NCBI GenBank assembly: GCA_031363915.1
Contig: JANLVI010000027.1
Coordinates: 1 to 64,000, forward strand
DNA from: JANLVI01 sp031363915
GTDB lineage: Bacteria; Vulcanimicrobiota; Vulcanimicrobiia; Vulcanimicrobiales; Vulcanimicrobiaceae
Direction: 5' to 3'
Length of the DNA stretch: 64,000 nt
Below, one piece after another: positions 14,080 to 22,402 of the stretch (positions are counted from its first letter, which is position 1; the number at the start of each line of letters is the position of its first letter). A model generated the notes under the pieces. It searched no databases and was not told the DNA's origin. It saw only the letters and a list, made by a program, of their open reading frames with translations. The translations under genes and the position numbers were made by a program.

Positions 14080-17000
14080 CTACGAACAGCCGCTCGTTGT
14101 GCCGCACGTGTCGCACTTCAGACACGTGCCGTTTCGCACGAGCGTAAAGAGACCGCACTCGCCGCAGGGATCGCCCGCGTAGCCTTTGGCGACAGCGACG
14201 CGCATTTGTTCGGTGCGTGTTGCCGTTGCTGCAGCCGTAGCATTTGCGCCGGGATTGTCCGACCACGAAGAGGAGAGGGCTTCAAGTTTTTGCCCTTCCG
14301 TGCGTACGAGGATCGGTTCCGGTGCGAGCGGGGTTTCGACTTTTGCGACCGGAATTGCGCCCGGACGGAGGTGCGGGCTCGTCGGGTGGAGCGTTGCTTG
14401 CACGGAGGCTTGCACCACCGGCGTTTGTCGCGTTTCACCGGCGGATTCACCGACGTATTCGGGTTCGGGTCCCATCGCATCGACCGACATCCCCGGCTGC
14501 ACTTGGGCGAGATCGTAGCGGCCAAGATAGCTCACGGCGAGTTCGCGGAAGATGTAGTCGATGATGGAGGTCGCCATTTTGATGTTTTCGTGTCCGACGA
14601 CCGGGCCGTTGGGCTCGAAGCGCGTGAACGTGAAGGCGTCCACGTATTCTTCGAGCGGCACGCCGTGCTGTAGACCGAGCGACACTGCGATTGCGAAGTT
14701 GTTCATCAGCGAGCGGAACGCGGCGCCTTCTTTATGCATATCGACGAAGATCTCACCGAGCGTTCCGTCTTGATAGTCGCCGGTGCGTAGGTAGACTTTG
14801 TGTCCGCCGATCGTTGCCTTCTGGGTGTAACCGCCGCGGCGATCCGGCATACGCCGGCGCTTGGCGATGTAGCGGTAGACGATTTTCTCCGCGATCGTGA
14901 TCGGGGTAAGATACGGCTGCTGCGCTGCGGCAACATCCGAATAGTCATCGCCTAGATCGTAACTCGATGCCATCGGCTGCGAGAGTTTCGATCCGTCGCG
15001 ATAGAGCGCGACGGCCTTGGTCATGCGCTCCCAGCTATAACGATAGGCTTCCTTAACGTCGGCGATCGTCGCCGTTTGCGGAAGATTGATCGTCTTGCTG
15101 ATGGCGCCCGAGATGAACGGCTGGGCCGCCGCCATCATGTCGACGTGCGCGAGCGGACGGATGTAACGCGAACCGTGCTTGCCGCAGGGCGTCGCGCAAT
15201 CGAAGACCGGGAGATGCTCGTCTTTGAGGAAGGGCGCGCCCTCGAGCGTCATGCGGCCGCAGATCACATCCGATGCCTCATCGGTTTGCGTAGCCGTGAA
15301 GCCGAGCCCATCTTTGAGAATCGAGAACTGCCAGTTGTTGAGCTGATTGTCCGTTAGGCCGAGGGTCGCTTTACAGAATTCTTCGCCCAATACGTACTGG
15401 TTGAAGACGAACGACAACTCGAATGCACCGAGGAGCTGCGCTTCGACCTTGTCGAGCGTTGCATCATCGAAGCCTTTGGCTTTGAGCGTCGCACGATTGA
15501 TGTGCGGCGCGCCTTCGAGCGTCGCGGTGCCTTTGGCGAACGCTTCGATCGCGGCTATCTGGTCGTTCGTGTAGCCCAGCTTGCGCAGCGCCGGTTCGAC
15601 CGACTGGTTGACGATCTTGAAGTAGCCGCCGCCGGCGAGCTTCTTGAACTTCACCAGCGCAAAGTCGGGCTCGATGCCGGTGGTATCGCAATCCATTACC
15701 AGGCCGATCGTTCCGGTCGGAGCGATCACGGTGACTTGGGCGTTGCGGTAGCCGGCGACTTCACCGACGGTGAGCGCCTGATCCCACAATTTTTGCGCGA
15801 GCGCCCAGGTCTCTTGCGTGAAGAGTGTGGGGGCGTGGGTTGTCGGGACGATGGTCAGACCTTCGTATTCATCGTTGCTCGTGGCGTATGCGGCCCGGCG
15901 ATGATTGCGAATGACGCGCAACATGTCTACGCGGTTATTCGAGTAGCGCGGGAAGGCCCCAAGCTGCTCGGCCAGTTCCGCCGATGTTGCGTACGCAGCG
16001 CCCGTCATCAGTGCCGAGATCGCGGCGCACCAGCCGTCGCCTTCGGGCGAATCGTACGGCAGCCCAAGACGCATCAAAAGCGTACCGAGGTTCGCGTATC
16101 CTAGGCCGAGGGTGCGGTAATCGTACGATCGCTGGGCGATGTTCTTCGATGGAAACTGCGCCATGACGACGCTGATCTCGAGCATCGTCGTCCAGACTCG
16201 GCACGCCTCTGCGAACGTCTCCGTATCGAATCGATCGTCGCTATCGAGGAATTTCACCAAATTAAGTGATGCTAAGTTGCACGCGGTGTCATCTAAAAAC
16301 ATGTATTCACTGCATGGATTCGATGCATTTATGCGGCCATCGGCGGGGCAGGTGTGCCACTCGTTGATTGTCGTGTCGAACTGCACGCCGGGATCGGCGC
16401 ACTGCCATGCCGAGAGCGCGATTTTCTCCCAGAGGTCGGCAGCATCCATCGTGCGCGCGGGCCGACCGTCAGTGCGACGGATCAGATCCCACGACTCGTT
16501 ATTGTCGAGCTTGTTGAAGAAGTGGTTCGGGATACGCACGGAGTTGTTCGAGTTTTGGCCCGAGACCGTGCCGTATGCTTTGGAATCCCAGTTCGTGTCG
16601 TAGGTCTCGATGTCGAGTTCGCGATAGCCCTGTTTTGCAAAGTCGAGCGCGTACTGCACGTTTGCCGGCGGAATTCCCGCGGTGAGAGCCTCGCGCATTG
16701 CTTTCTTTAGATGCGGGTTTAGCGCGGGATCGAGACGACCGGCTTCGGGAACGCGCGAATCGTGCGCGGAACCGAGGATCGCGTTGAGATGTTTCTTCGC
16801 GGCAATCGAACCGATGACCAGATCCGAGACTTTCTGTTCTTCGCGTACTTTCCAGAGCACGAAGTCTTCGATGTCGGGATGATCGAGATCGAGGCAGACC
16901 ATCTTTGCGGCGCGCCGCGTCGTGCCGCCGGATTTGATCGCGCCGGCTGCGCGGTCGCCGACGCGTAGGAACGACATCAGACCCGATGACGTGCCGCCGC

Positions 17001-17736
17001 CGGAGAGTTTTTCACCGTCGCCGCGGATCTGCGAGAAGTTCGAACCCGTGCCCGAACCAAATTTGAAAATACGCGCTTCACGAACCCACAGGTCCATGAT
17101 ACCGCCTTCGTTCACCAAGTCGTCCGAGACGGATTGGATAAAGCAAGCATGTGGTGCTGGGTGCTCGTAGGCGTTGACCGAGCGGGTCAGCTCGCCCGAC
17201 TTGGCGTCCACAAAGTAGTGCCCTTGGGCGGGGCCCTCGATGCCGTACGCCCAGTTGAGGCCCGTGTTGAACCACTGGGGCGAATTCGGGGCGCCGATCT
17301 GGCGTGCGAGCATGGCGCGCATCTCATCGTAGAAGATGCTCGCGTCCGTTTCTTTATGGAAGTAGCCGTGCTTGAAGCCCCAGTACGTCCAGGTGCCGGC
17401 GAGACGATTGAACACCTCGCGCGAGTCGCCCTCAGCGCCGAATTGCTCTTCGCGCGGGAGGGACGCAAGCGCCGCATCGTCCGCGACCGACCGCCAGAGC
17501 CACTCGGGCAAGCCGGGCTCGGGGAGGCGCTTGAGGGCCTTGGGCACCCCGGCCTTACGGAAATATTTTTGCGCAAGAACGTCGACCGCGACCTGGCTCC
17601 AGCCAGCGGGGACCATGACGTCTTGTGCTTCAAAAACGACGGAGCCGTTCGTATTGACGATCCGCGAGGTGCGCGGCTCAAACATCACTCCAGCGTACGG
17701 GTCCTCGACGGTGGAATAGGTGCGACGGAATTTCAT
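14080..17736 (-). CDS. nrdJ: Vitamin B12-dependent (class II) ribonucleotide reductase
   Basis: A 1218-residue adenosylcobalamin-dependent reductase making dNDPs for DNA synthesis, without need of oxygen. The barrel carries QWFNTGLNWAYG, the GSGTGSNFSQIRG loop, SGGTTRRAAKM, NPCSEYMFLDDTACNLASLN and PTGTIGLVMDCDTTGIEPD. The C-terminal tail has the paired cysteines CGECG and CLKCDTCGTTSGC, which receive electrons from thioredoxin. Start at ATG 17736 with GGAGG 4 nt upstream; an upstream extension has no support. It is monocistronic: own promoter with two NrdR-like boxes, a LexA-type box, and a terminator at 13989-14011. B12 dependence implies cobalamin synthesis or import elsewhere. Confidence 0.96.
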   Translation of the reverse strand: MKFRRTYSTVEDPYAGVMFEPRTSRIVNTNGSVVFEAQDVMVPAGWSQVAVDVLAQKYFRKAGVPKALKRLPEPGLPEWLWRSVADDAALASLPREEQFGAEGDSREVFNRLAGTWTYWGFKHGYFHKETDASIFYDEMRAMLARQIGAPNSPQWFNTGLNWAYGIEGPAQGHYFVDAKSGELTRSVNAYEHPAPHACFIQSVSDDLVNEGGIMDLWVREARIFKFGSGTGSNFSQIRGDGEKLSGGGTSSGLMSFLRVGDRAAGAIKSGGTTRRAAKMVCLDLDHPDIEDFVLWKVREEQKVSDLVIGSIAAKKHLNAILGSAHDSRVPEAGRLDPALNPHLKKAMREALTAGIPPANVQYALDFAKQGYRELDIETYDTNWDSKAYGTVSGQNSNNSVRIPNHFFNKLDNNESWDLIRRTDGRPARTMDAADLWEKIALSAWQCADPGVQFDTTINEWHTCPADGRINASNPCSEYMFLDDTACNLASLNLVKFLDSDDRFDTETFAEACRVWTTMLEISVVMAQFPSKNIAQRSYDYRTLGLGYANLGTLLMRLGLPYDSPEGDGWCAAISALMTGAAYATSAELAEQLGAFPRYSNNRVDMLRVIRNHRRAAYATSNDEYEGLTIVPTTHAPTLFTQETWALAQKLWDQALTVGEVAGYRNAQVTVIAPTGTIGLVMDCDTTGIEPDFALVKFKKLAGGGYFKIVNQSVEPALRKLGYTNDQIAAIEAFAKGTATLEGAPHINRATLKAKGFDDATLDKVEAQLLGAFELSFVFNQYVLGEEFCKATLGLTDNQLNNWQFSILKDGLGFTATQTDEASDVICGRMTLEGAPFLKDEHLPVFDCATPCGKHGSRYIRPLAHVDMMAAAQPFISGAISKTINLPQTATIADVKEAYRYSWERMTKAVALYRDGSKLSQPMASSYDLGDDYSDVAAAQQPYLTPITIAEKIVYRYIAKRRRMPDRRGGYTQKATIGGHKVYLRTGDYQDGTLGEIFVDMHKEGAAFRSLMNNFAIAVSLGLQHGVPLEEYVDAFTFTRFEPNGPVVGHENIKMATSIIDYIFRELAVSYLGRYDLAQVQPGMSVDAMGPEPEYVGESAGETRQTPVVQASVQATLHPTSPHLRPGAIPVAKVETPLAPEPILVRTEGQKLEALSSSWSDNPGANATAAATATRTEQMRVAVAKGYAGDPCGECGLFTLVRNGTCLKCDTCGTTSGCS

Positions 17737-17772
17737 GCTGCCTCCAGGCCTGCTTTTTCGGAGGACGACGAT

Positions 17773-17786
17773 CGAACACCTGTTCG
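17773..17786. promoter_or_regulatory. LexA-type SOS box upstream of nrdJ
   Basis: CGAACACCTGTTCG is a perfect palindrome of the form CGAAC-N4-GTTCG, the LexA (DinR) operator known from Bacillus and Actinobacteria. It lies between the predicted nrdJ transcription start (~17816) and the ATG (17736), where a bound repressor would block elongation. Ribonucleotide reductases are common SOS targets. Motif seen; regulation inferred. Confidence 0.65.
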
Positions 17787-17813
17787 ATACAGGTGGGCCG
17801 ATTCGCGCCGTGT

Positions 17814-17861
17814 GTACTAGATATTGTACTCCGGGGAGAATTCGAATACAAGATATCGTTG
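17814..17861 (-). promoter_or_regulatory. nrdJ promoter with tandem NrdR-like boxes
   Basis: On the minus strand, -35 TTGTAT (17851-17846) and -10 TACAAT (17828-17823) are spaced by 17 bp. Two 16-bp NrdR-like boxes overlie them: GTACTAGATATTGTAC (17814-17829) on the -10 and ATACAAGATATCGTTG (17846-17861) on the -35. Their centres are 32 bp apart, three helical turns, exactly the tandem layout known for NrdR repression of RNR genes. The first box is a clean match, the second weaker. Confidence 0.72.
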
Positions 17862-18003
17862 TCACGCCCCTTGGGGACATACTCGGCCAAGCGGTGCATA
17901 TCTGCAGATTCCCGTGCATAAGCCGGTGGACGGGCCCCCGCCCTTACGAACGGACTGTGGAGAATTCCGAGGATAGCGGGGATTGGGGGGCGCACAGCGC
18001 GGG

Positions 18004-18489
18004 GTGTTCGCTCCCGACGCCCACGCCCACACGATCATCGACGTTTCCCTCGCGAGCCTGTGGGAGCGCGGTTTTCGGGGCCTGATCGTCGACCTCGACA
18101 ACACGGTCGTCGGGTACCACGAATCGCATTTAATCCCGGGGGTGCGCGATTGGGTCATCGAGGCGCGCGAGCGTGGCTTTGCGGTCGTCTTACTTTCAAA
18201 TAACTTTCCCGAACGGGTCGCGGCGATCGGTGCGAAACTCGACGTTCCGACCGTTCCGAATGCCCTCAAACCGCTACCGCCGAGTTTTCTGCGTGCACTA
18301 CGGATTCTGGGCACACCGCGCGCGCAAACCGTGGTCATCGGCGATCAACTCTTCACCGATGTGTTGGGCGCAAAACTCATCGGACTACACGCCGTTTTGA
18401 CCGAGCCGATCGTGGCGAGCGACTTTCCGCTCACCCGGGTCCTGCGCTTGCTGGAACGTGTGTTCTTTTCGCGAAAGCCGCGCGTATGA
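18004..18489 (+). CDS. YqeG family HAD IIIA-type phosphatase
   Basis: A ~161-residue HAD-superfamily phosphatase. Motif I is LIVDLDNTVV, motif II LLSNN, and motif III/IV KPLPPSFLRAL ... VVIGDQLFTDVLGA, matching YqeG of Bacillus, which has been linked to GTPase/ribosome-associated gene clusters. Related enzymes include phosphatidylglycerophosphate phosphatases, so a lipid head-group role is an alternative. The GTG at 18004 gives the usual short leader (FAPDAHAHTIIDVS before the HAD core); a TTG at 17983 is also open. The stop overlaps the following HAD gene by ATGA. Confidence 0.85.
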   Translation: MFAPDAHAHTIIDVSLASLWERGFRGLIVDLDNTVVGYHESHLIPGVRDWVIEARERGFAVVLLSNNFPERVAAIGAKLDVPTVPNALKPLPPSFLRALRILGTPRAQTVVIGDQLFTDVLGAKLIGLHAVLTEPIVASDFPLTRVLRLLERVFFSRKPRV

Positions 18490-19160
18490 CGATTCGGGCA
18501 GTCATCTTCGATCTCTACGGCACGCTTTTGGATGTCGAGAAGCTCGGCGATCGCGTCGCGCGGTATGTCGACCCGCCGCACGCCTTCGTAACTGCCTGGC
18601 GTCAAAAACAAATCGAATACGCCTTCACCACTTCGCTTGCCGGTCGCTACGACGACTTCGATCATCTCACGCAGCGTTCGCTCGAGTTCGTCGCGGATAC
18701 ATTCGCCCTGAATCTCGACGATGCAGCAAAGACGGATCTTCTCAGCGGCTGGCTCGAACTTCCTCCGCACGTCGATTCGGCTGCCGCTCTCGACGCGGTT
18801 GGGGCGCTCGATCATCCGCGCCTGGTGCTTAGCAACGGAGTCCCCGCATCGGTGCGGCGCGCACTGATTGCCGGGCGACTCGACTCGCGCATCGATGAAG
18901 TGCTCTCGGTAGGCGCGCACCGCGTATATAAACCATCACCCGAAGCCTATCGCGTTGCGACCGAGCACCTAGGCTGCAAAGCGGGCGACATCGTGTTCGT
19001 CTCATCGAACGGCTGGGATGCGGCAGGCGCGGCATCCTTTGGTTTTCGCGTCGTGTGGTGCAATCGCAAGGGCGCCCCCCGCGAGCGCATCGGTGCGGCG
19101 CCGATCGCAGAGATCCGTTCGCTTAGCGAACTCAAGCCGGCGCTGGAACGGCTCGCATGA
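18486..19160 (+). CDS. HAD hydrolase, haloacid dehalogenase type II-like (copy 1)
   Basis: A 224-residue HAD protein. It has the nucleophile motif VIFDLYGTLLD, a cap region with WRQKQIEYAF, the motif II serine in LVLSNGV, the motif III lysine in YKPSPEAY, and the acidic motif IV segment FVSSNGWDAAGA with WCNR. FVSSNxWD and the WRxKQ cap motif are features of L-2-haloacid dehalogenases. Substrate is unproven; a house-cleaning phosphatase is possible. It overlaps yqeG and the next gene by ATGA at both ends and is a tandem paralogue of the next gene. Confidence 0.86.
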   Translation: MTIRAVIFDLYGTLLDVEKLGDRVARYVDPPHAFVTAWRQKQIEYAFTTSLAGRYDDFDHLTQRSLEFVADTFALNLDDAAKTDLLSGWLELPPHVDSAAALDAVGALDHPRLVLSNGVPASVRRALIAGRLDSRIDEVLSVGAHRVYKPSPEAYRVATEHLGCKAGDIVFVSSNGWDAAGAASFGFRVVWCNRKGAPRERIGAAPIAEIRSLSELKPALERLA

Positions 19161-19816
19161 AAATCATGGCCGTCATCTTCGATCTCTACGGTACGCTGAT
19201 CGACATCGCATCGCTGAACGAGCGCGTGTCGAAGATTTCAAAAAAACCAGAGAAATTTGTCCAGCTTTGGCGCGATCGTCAATTAGCGCTTGCGTTCGCG
19301 ACGAGCAACGATGATACGTACGCGGACTTCGACGAACTAACCGCGCGGGCGCTCGATGACACGGTCGCGCGGCTGCAAATCACGATCGGCGGCAACGCGC
19401 GCGCGGATCTCCTCGCCGGTTGGACGGAAGCCGAATTTTACGCCGACGTCGTCCCCGCGGTTGCCGCCATACGCGAGCGCGGCTATCAAACCGCCGTGCT
19501 GACCAATGGAACGGCACGTTCAGCGCGCTTGGCGCTCGCGTACGCGGGTTTGATGAACCAACTGGACGCCGTTCTGACGGCCGACACCGTGCATCGTTAC
19601 AAACCCGAAGAAGCGGTGTACCGGATGGCGCTCGATCATTTCCACTGCGCGCCCGACGACATTCTCTTCGTCTCATCGAACGATTGGGACGCCTCGGGTG
19701 CGGCGCGCATTGGCTTTCGGTCGATCTGGTGCAATCGCGGCGCTGCGAATTCGCGCCGGCCCGAACGAACCATCACCAAACTCGACGAGTTGCTGACGAT
19801 CCTCGACACGGAATGA
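19157..19816 (+). CDS. HAD hydrolase, haloacid dehalogenase type II-like (copy 2)
   Basis: A 219-residue paralogue of the preceding gene, with the same motif set: VIFDLYGTLID, WRDRQLALAF, VLTNGTARS, YKPEEAVYR, FVSSNDWDASGA and WCNRG. The shared order and tail show a tandem duplication, but identity is moderate, so it is old and both copies seem functional. The ATG at 19157 lies in an ATGA overlap with copy 1, and its stop overlaps aroE in the same way. Substrate unknown; neighbouring aroE and yqeG do not define a pathway. Confidence 0.86.
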   Translation: MKIMAVIFDLYGTLIDIASLNERVSKISKKPEKFVQLWRDRQLALAFATSNDDTYADFDELTARALDDTVARLQITIGGNARADLLAGWTEAEFYADVVPAVAAIRERGYQTAVLTNGTARSARLALAYAGLMNQLDAVLTADTVHRYKPEEAVYRMALDHFHCAPDDILFVSSNDWDASGAARIGFRSIWCNRGAANSRRPERTITKLDELLTILDTE

Positions 19817-20562
19817 AGCTCGGCGTCATCGGCGATCCGATCGCCCATAGCCAAAGCCCCGCGCTGCATCGCGAATTTCTCAAGCAGGCCGGGATCGAAG
19901 GCAGCTACGATGCGATTCTCGTTCACGCGGGCAACGTGCCGATGGCGATTCGGCTCGTCCGCCGGATCGCGTATCTGGGACTCAACGTGACGACCCCGCT
20001 CAAAGAAGAAGCCTATGCGGCGTGCACGGAGCTGGACGAACGTGCACGGGCGGCGGAGGCGGTGAACACGCTTACGTTTCTTGGCGAGCGCATCATTGGA
20101 ACGACGACGGACGGGATCGGAGCCTGCGATGCGCTCGCAAAAGTCGTCGCGAATCTATCGGATGCCTCGGTCGCGGTGCTCGGGGCGGGGCCGACCGCGC
20201 GCGCGATTATCGATGAGGCGAAGCGTCGCGGGATGCGCGTTGCGCTCTGGAACCGAACCGGGACCCGAGCCGCAGCGCTACTCGCGAAATTTTCGATCGA
20301 CGCGGTAGATTTTGAGCAATCGTACGACGCGGTGTTCTCGACGCTGCCGCCCGATGCGGAGTTGAGCGATGAACTCATTCATATGCTGACCCGGTCCTCC
20401 GTTGTGATCGATGCGAATTACGGCAGCCGCGCGACTTTGGCGAACGCGATTCGACGCGCCGACGTGGTCGACGGAATCGATATGCTGATCGCGCAGGCGC
20501 GCGCTTCGTTTGCGATCTGGCAACGTGCGGCGAAGATCGCTGCGACTGCCGCCGGTCCGTAA
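19813..20562 (+). CDS. aroE: Shikimate dehydrogenase
   Basis: A 249-residue NADP-dependent oxidoreductase of the chorismate pathway, reducing 3-dehydroshikimate to shikimate. The shikimate-binding SQSPALH, the catalytic-lysine motif NVTTPLKE, the NTL turn and the catalytic Asp in TTTDGIGA are present. The dinucleotide fold starts at VAVLGAGPTARAI, and NRTG follows, where the NADP-phosphate is bound. GIDMLIAQARASF is the usual C-terminal helix. Start ATG 19813 overlaps the previous stop (ATGA). The length is slightly short for AroE (~270) but complete. Confidence 0.93.
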   Translation: MKLGVIGDPIAHSQSPALHREFLKQAGIEGSYDAILVHAGNVPMAIRLVRRIAYLGLNVTTPLKEEAYAACTELDERARAAEAVNTLTFLGERIIGTTTDGIGACDALAKVVANLSDASVAVLGAGPTARAIIDEAKRRGMRVALWNRTGTRAAALLAKFSIDAVDFEQSYDAVFSTLPPDAELSDELIHMLTRSSVVIDANYGSRATLANAIRRADVVDGIDMLIAQARASFAIWQRAAKIAATAAGP

Positions 20563-20807
20563 GCCTGGGGTTGGGCTAGGGCGACGACCGTGCCGAGCGA
20601 CCGCGCAGCGACGATCGCCCACGCGTAGCGTGTGCCGAGGGTCGCGAGGTGTGCCGCTGCTGTGGCGATCATGGACCTATGCTAGCGAGCCACCCCTCGC
20701 GGGTCTTGAGCAGACGATGAAACGCAGCTTAAAGTCGGATGAACCCGAGTGCTTGGGATCACACGAGGTCGGAAGAAAATGAGGTCCACCCATCAGAAAG
20801 GCGCGCG

Positions 20808-20972
20808 ATGAATCAAGATCGCCCCAGAACCGCCGCCGAATCGGAACTCGACGACAATTGCATCGAGACGGTCCGCGGCGACTCGCACAATCCCGTTGAA
20901 ATAGACGAAAATGATCTCACCGCCGACTCCCTTGCCGACGAAGACAGCGGCGACGGTCTGCGACCGGCCTAG
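20808..20972 (+). CDS. Small acidic hypothetical protein
   Basis: A 54-residue ORF, ATG preceded by AAAGG at 9 nt. The product is strongly acidic and polar (DENDLTADSLADEDSGDG) with no hydrophobic core, so probably disordered. I recognise no family. It stands alone between aroE and the minus-strand sigma/membrane pair. A longer frame from ATG 20739 exists, without a ribosome site. Confidence 0.4.
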   Translation: MNQDRPRTAAESELDDNCIETVRGDSHNPVEIDENDLTADSLADEDSGDGLRPA

Positions 20973-21014
20973 TCAGGGAAGAAGCCGACGCCGCTTGCCG
21001 GAAGCCTTCGCGAA

Positions 21015-21692
21015 CTAAGCTGCGTTGGGTTGCTTATCTTCGTACTGCAACAATGCGTGCAGTTGCGTCGAGGCAGCGCGGACTTGATTGCCCGAGATGC
21101 TCTCGGAAAAGCGGCGAAACCACAAGGCCGCTCGTTCGCCGCTACCATAACGCCGTGCGATCCAGAGCGCAGCAACGAGCACGGCCACGCCGAACGCCAC
21201 ATTTGCGAAGAGCCACGGGAGCCCAAAGGCCGCGATCGGTTCGATGTTTAGGAGCCCGCGAAGGCCAGCGACTGCTAACGCCGGCCACATCAGCGGCGCT
21301 AGCGTCAGTGTCCACATCGCCGTCCTGGCACGCAAGAGCTTCAACCGTTCGACCTTTCGCGCGATCGCAATGACCGGTTCTTCGAAATCGATTCCCGCCA
21401 CGGAGAGCTGCGCCACCGTCGATGCTAGGATCGCGATCGCGCAGGCATCGAGCACAACGCTAGCCAGAAGGACGGAGAGTTCTCGCGCGTGATCTGCTGC
21501 AAAAGCTCCAAGCAGGACCACAGCGATGGCGTTCATCAGGATTTCGAACCACAGCGTTCGATGGAGTCGAGCGAGAACTGTTTGCGTTGCGGCGAGCGAC
21601 GAGCGCCGCAGCAATAGCGCACTCGTTTGCATTAATTCGTCAAGCCGCGCGTTATAGCTACTCCAAACCGCGGTCACATCATCATTCTCCAT
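21015..21692 (-). CDS. Multi-pass membrane protein encoded with ECF sigma factor
   Basis: A 225-residue protein with an N-terminal cytoplasmic helix region (~1-45) rich in Leu, then four hydrophobic segments near residues 48-66, 70-95, 125-147 and 152-180, and a C-terminal basic/amphipathic tail. AGGAG lies 6 nt before ATG 21692, and the start overlaps the sigma gene by 11 bp, so the two are coupled. Position and topology suggest an anti-sigma or sensor partner, but there is no zinc-binding HxxxCxxC motif and no known anti-sigma family, so function is inferred from context only. Confidence 0.72.
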   Translation of the reverse strand: MENDDVTAVWSSYNARLDELMQTSALLLRRSSLAATQTVLARLHRTLWFEILMNAIAVVLLGAFAADHARELSVLLASVVLDACAIAILASTVAQLSVAGIDFEEPVIAIARKVERLKLLRARTAMWTLTLAPLMWPALAVAGLRGLLNIEPIAAFGLPWLFANVAFGVAVLVAALWIARRYGSGERAALWFRRFSESISGNQVRAASTQLHALLQYEDKQPNAA

Positions 21693-22203
21693 ACGTATCT
21701 CCTTGGTAAGCGGTTGGGTCCGCGGTGAGAGCAACGCGAGCTCGCGCCTTGAGCCGTCCGAGTTTGGTCGCCACGTTTGTTTCGGTCAGCCCGAGAACTG
21801 CCGCAATGCTTTTATAGTCGTGCTCGTCGAGATAAAGCAGCATGAGGGCTTTGTCCATGTCGCCTAGGCCCGCGATGAATGCGTTAAGCCGGTCCACCCG
21901 ATCGTCCGGCCCTGGTTCGCGTTCGTCCGATTGGCTCACGATCGTATGGCTTCGTACATCGTGCTTCGACCGGCGATACTCCAAGCGATAGAACGAAATC
22001 GCAACGTTAAGGGCGATCCGGTACATCCACGTCGAGAAACTGCGGCGCTCGTCGAAACCAGCGAAGGATTTCCAAAGCGCGGCGGTCGCCTCGGCGATGA
22101 GATCTTCCCGGTCGGCTGCCGAGCGACAGTACGCACCGGCGATCTTATGCAGAATCTTCTGGTTCTGCCTCAGCAGTACCAGAAATGAATCCTGATTCTT
22201 CAT
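21682..22203 (-). CDS. ECF-type RNA polymerase sigma factor
   Basis: A 173-residue sigma-70 family protein. Region 2 spans ~15-85 with YCRSAADREDLIAEATAALWKSF and the -10-binding segment FSTWMYRIALNVAISFYR. Region 4 spans ~110-160 with LMLLYLDEHDYKSIAAVLGLTETNVATKLGRLKAR as the -35-binding helix-turn-helix. Region 1.1 and region 3 are absent, as in extracytoplasmic-function sigmas. It is read with the following membrane protein, a likely regulator of its activity. Its promoter faces valS. ATG 22203 is used here; a GTG 15 bp upstream is possible. Confidence 0.92.
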   Translation of the reverse strand: MKNQDSFLVLLRQNQKILHKIAGAYCRSAADREDLIAEATAALWKSFAGFDERRSFSTWMYRIALNVAISFYRLEYRRSKHDVRSHTIVSQSDEREPGPDDRVDRLNAFIAGLGDMDKALMLLYLDEHDYKSIAAVLGLTETNVATKLGRLKARARVALTADPTAYQGDTYGE

Positions 22204-22334
22204 CCGTTGCTCGTCCACGATTTATGATTCGCCCAAGCCCAACGAAAAATCACATACGGACCCGTTCGAACGATTCTTCCAGGAGCGCGGATCGGGCCAA
22301 CCACTCCCACCTCGCGTCGGGCGGCGCGGCAGCA

Positions 22335-22370
22335 AGGGAACCAAGAGGTTCTCCCTCGACTTTCGTAGGG
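22335..22370 (+). promoter_or_regulatory. Mutually exclusive hairpins in the valS leader
   Basis: AGGGAACC (22335-22342) pairs with GGTTC-T-CCCT (22347-22356) around an AAGA loop. CCCTCGA (22353-22359) pairs instead with TCG-T-AGGG (22363-22370). The two stems share CCCT, as in attenuators. No U-run follows and no canonical T-box sequence is seen, so this is a weak candidate for leader control of valS. Confidence 0.3.
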
Positions 22371-22402
22371 CGCATCCGGCTTGCCCGCAAACAACGGGGC
22401 CG

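Noticed and set aside
17895..17920. ATCTGCAGAT palindrome flanked by TGCATA direct repeats upstream of the nrdJ promoter
   Set aside because: Short and low in information; such 10-bp palindromes occur by chance, and the better-matching NrdR and LexA sites explain the region.
20418..20672. Minus-strand frame with alanine-rich N-terminus overlapping the aroE 3' end
   Set aside because: More than half lies antisense to aroE, there is no ribosome site, and the composition follows from GC-rich antisense sequence.
22204..22402. T-box riboswitch before valS
   Set aside because: No AGGGTGG-ACCGCG type core and no clear specifier loop or terminator U-run; only generic stems are present.
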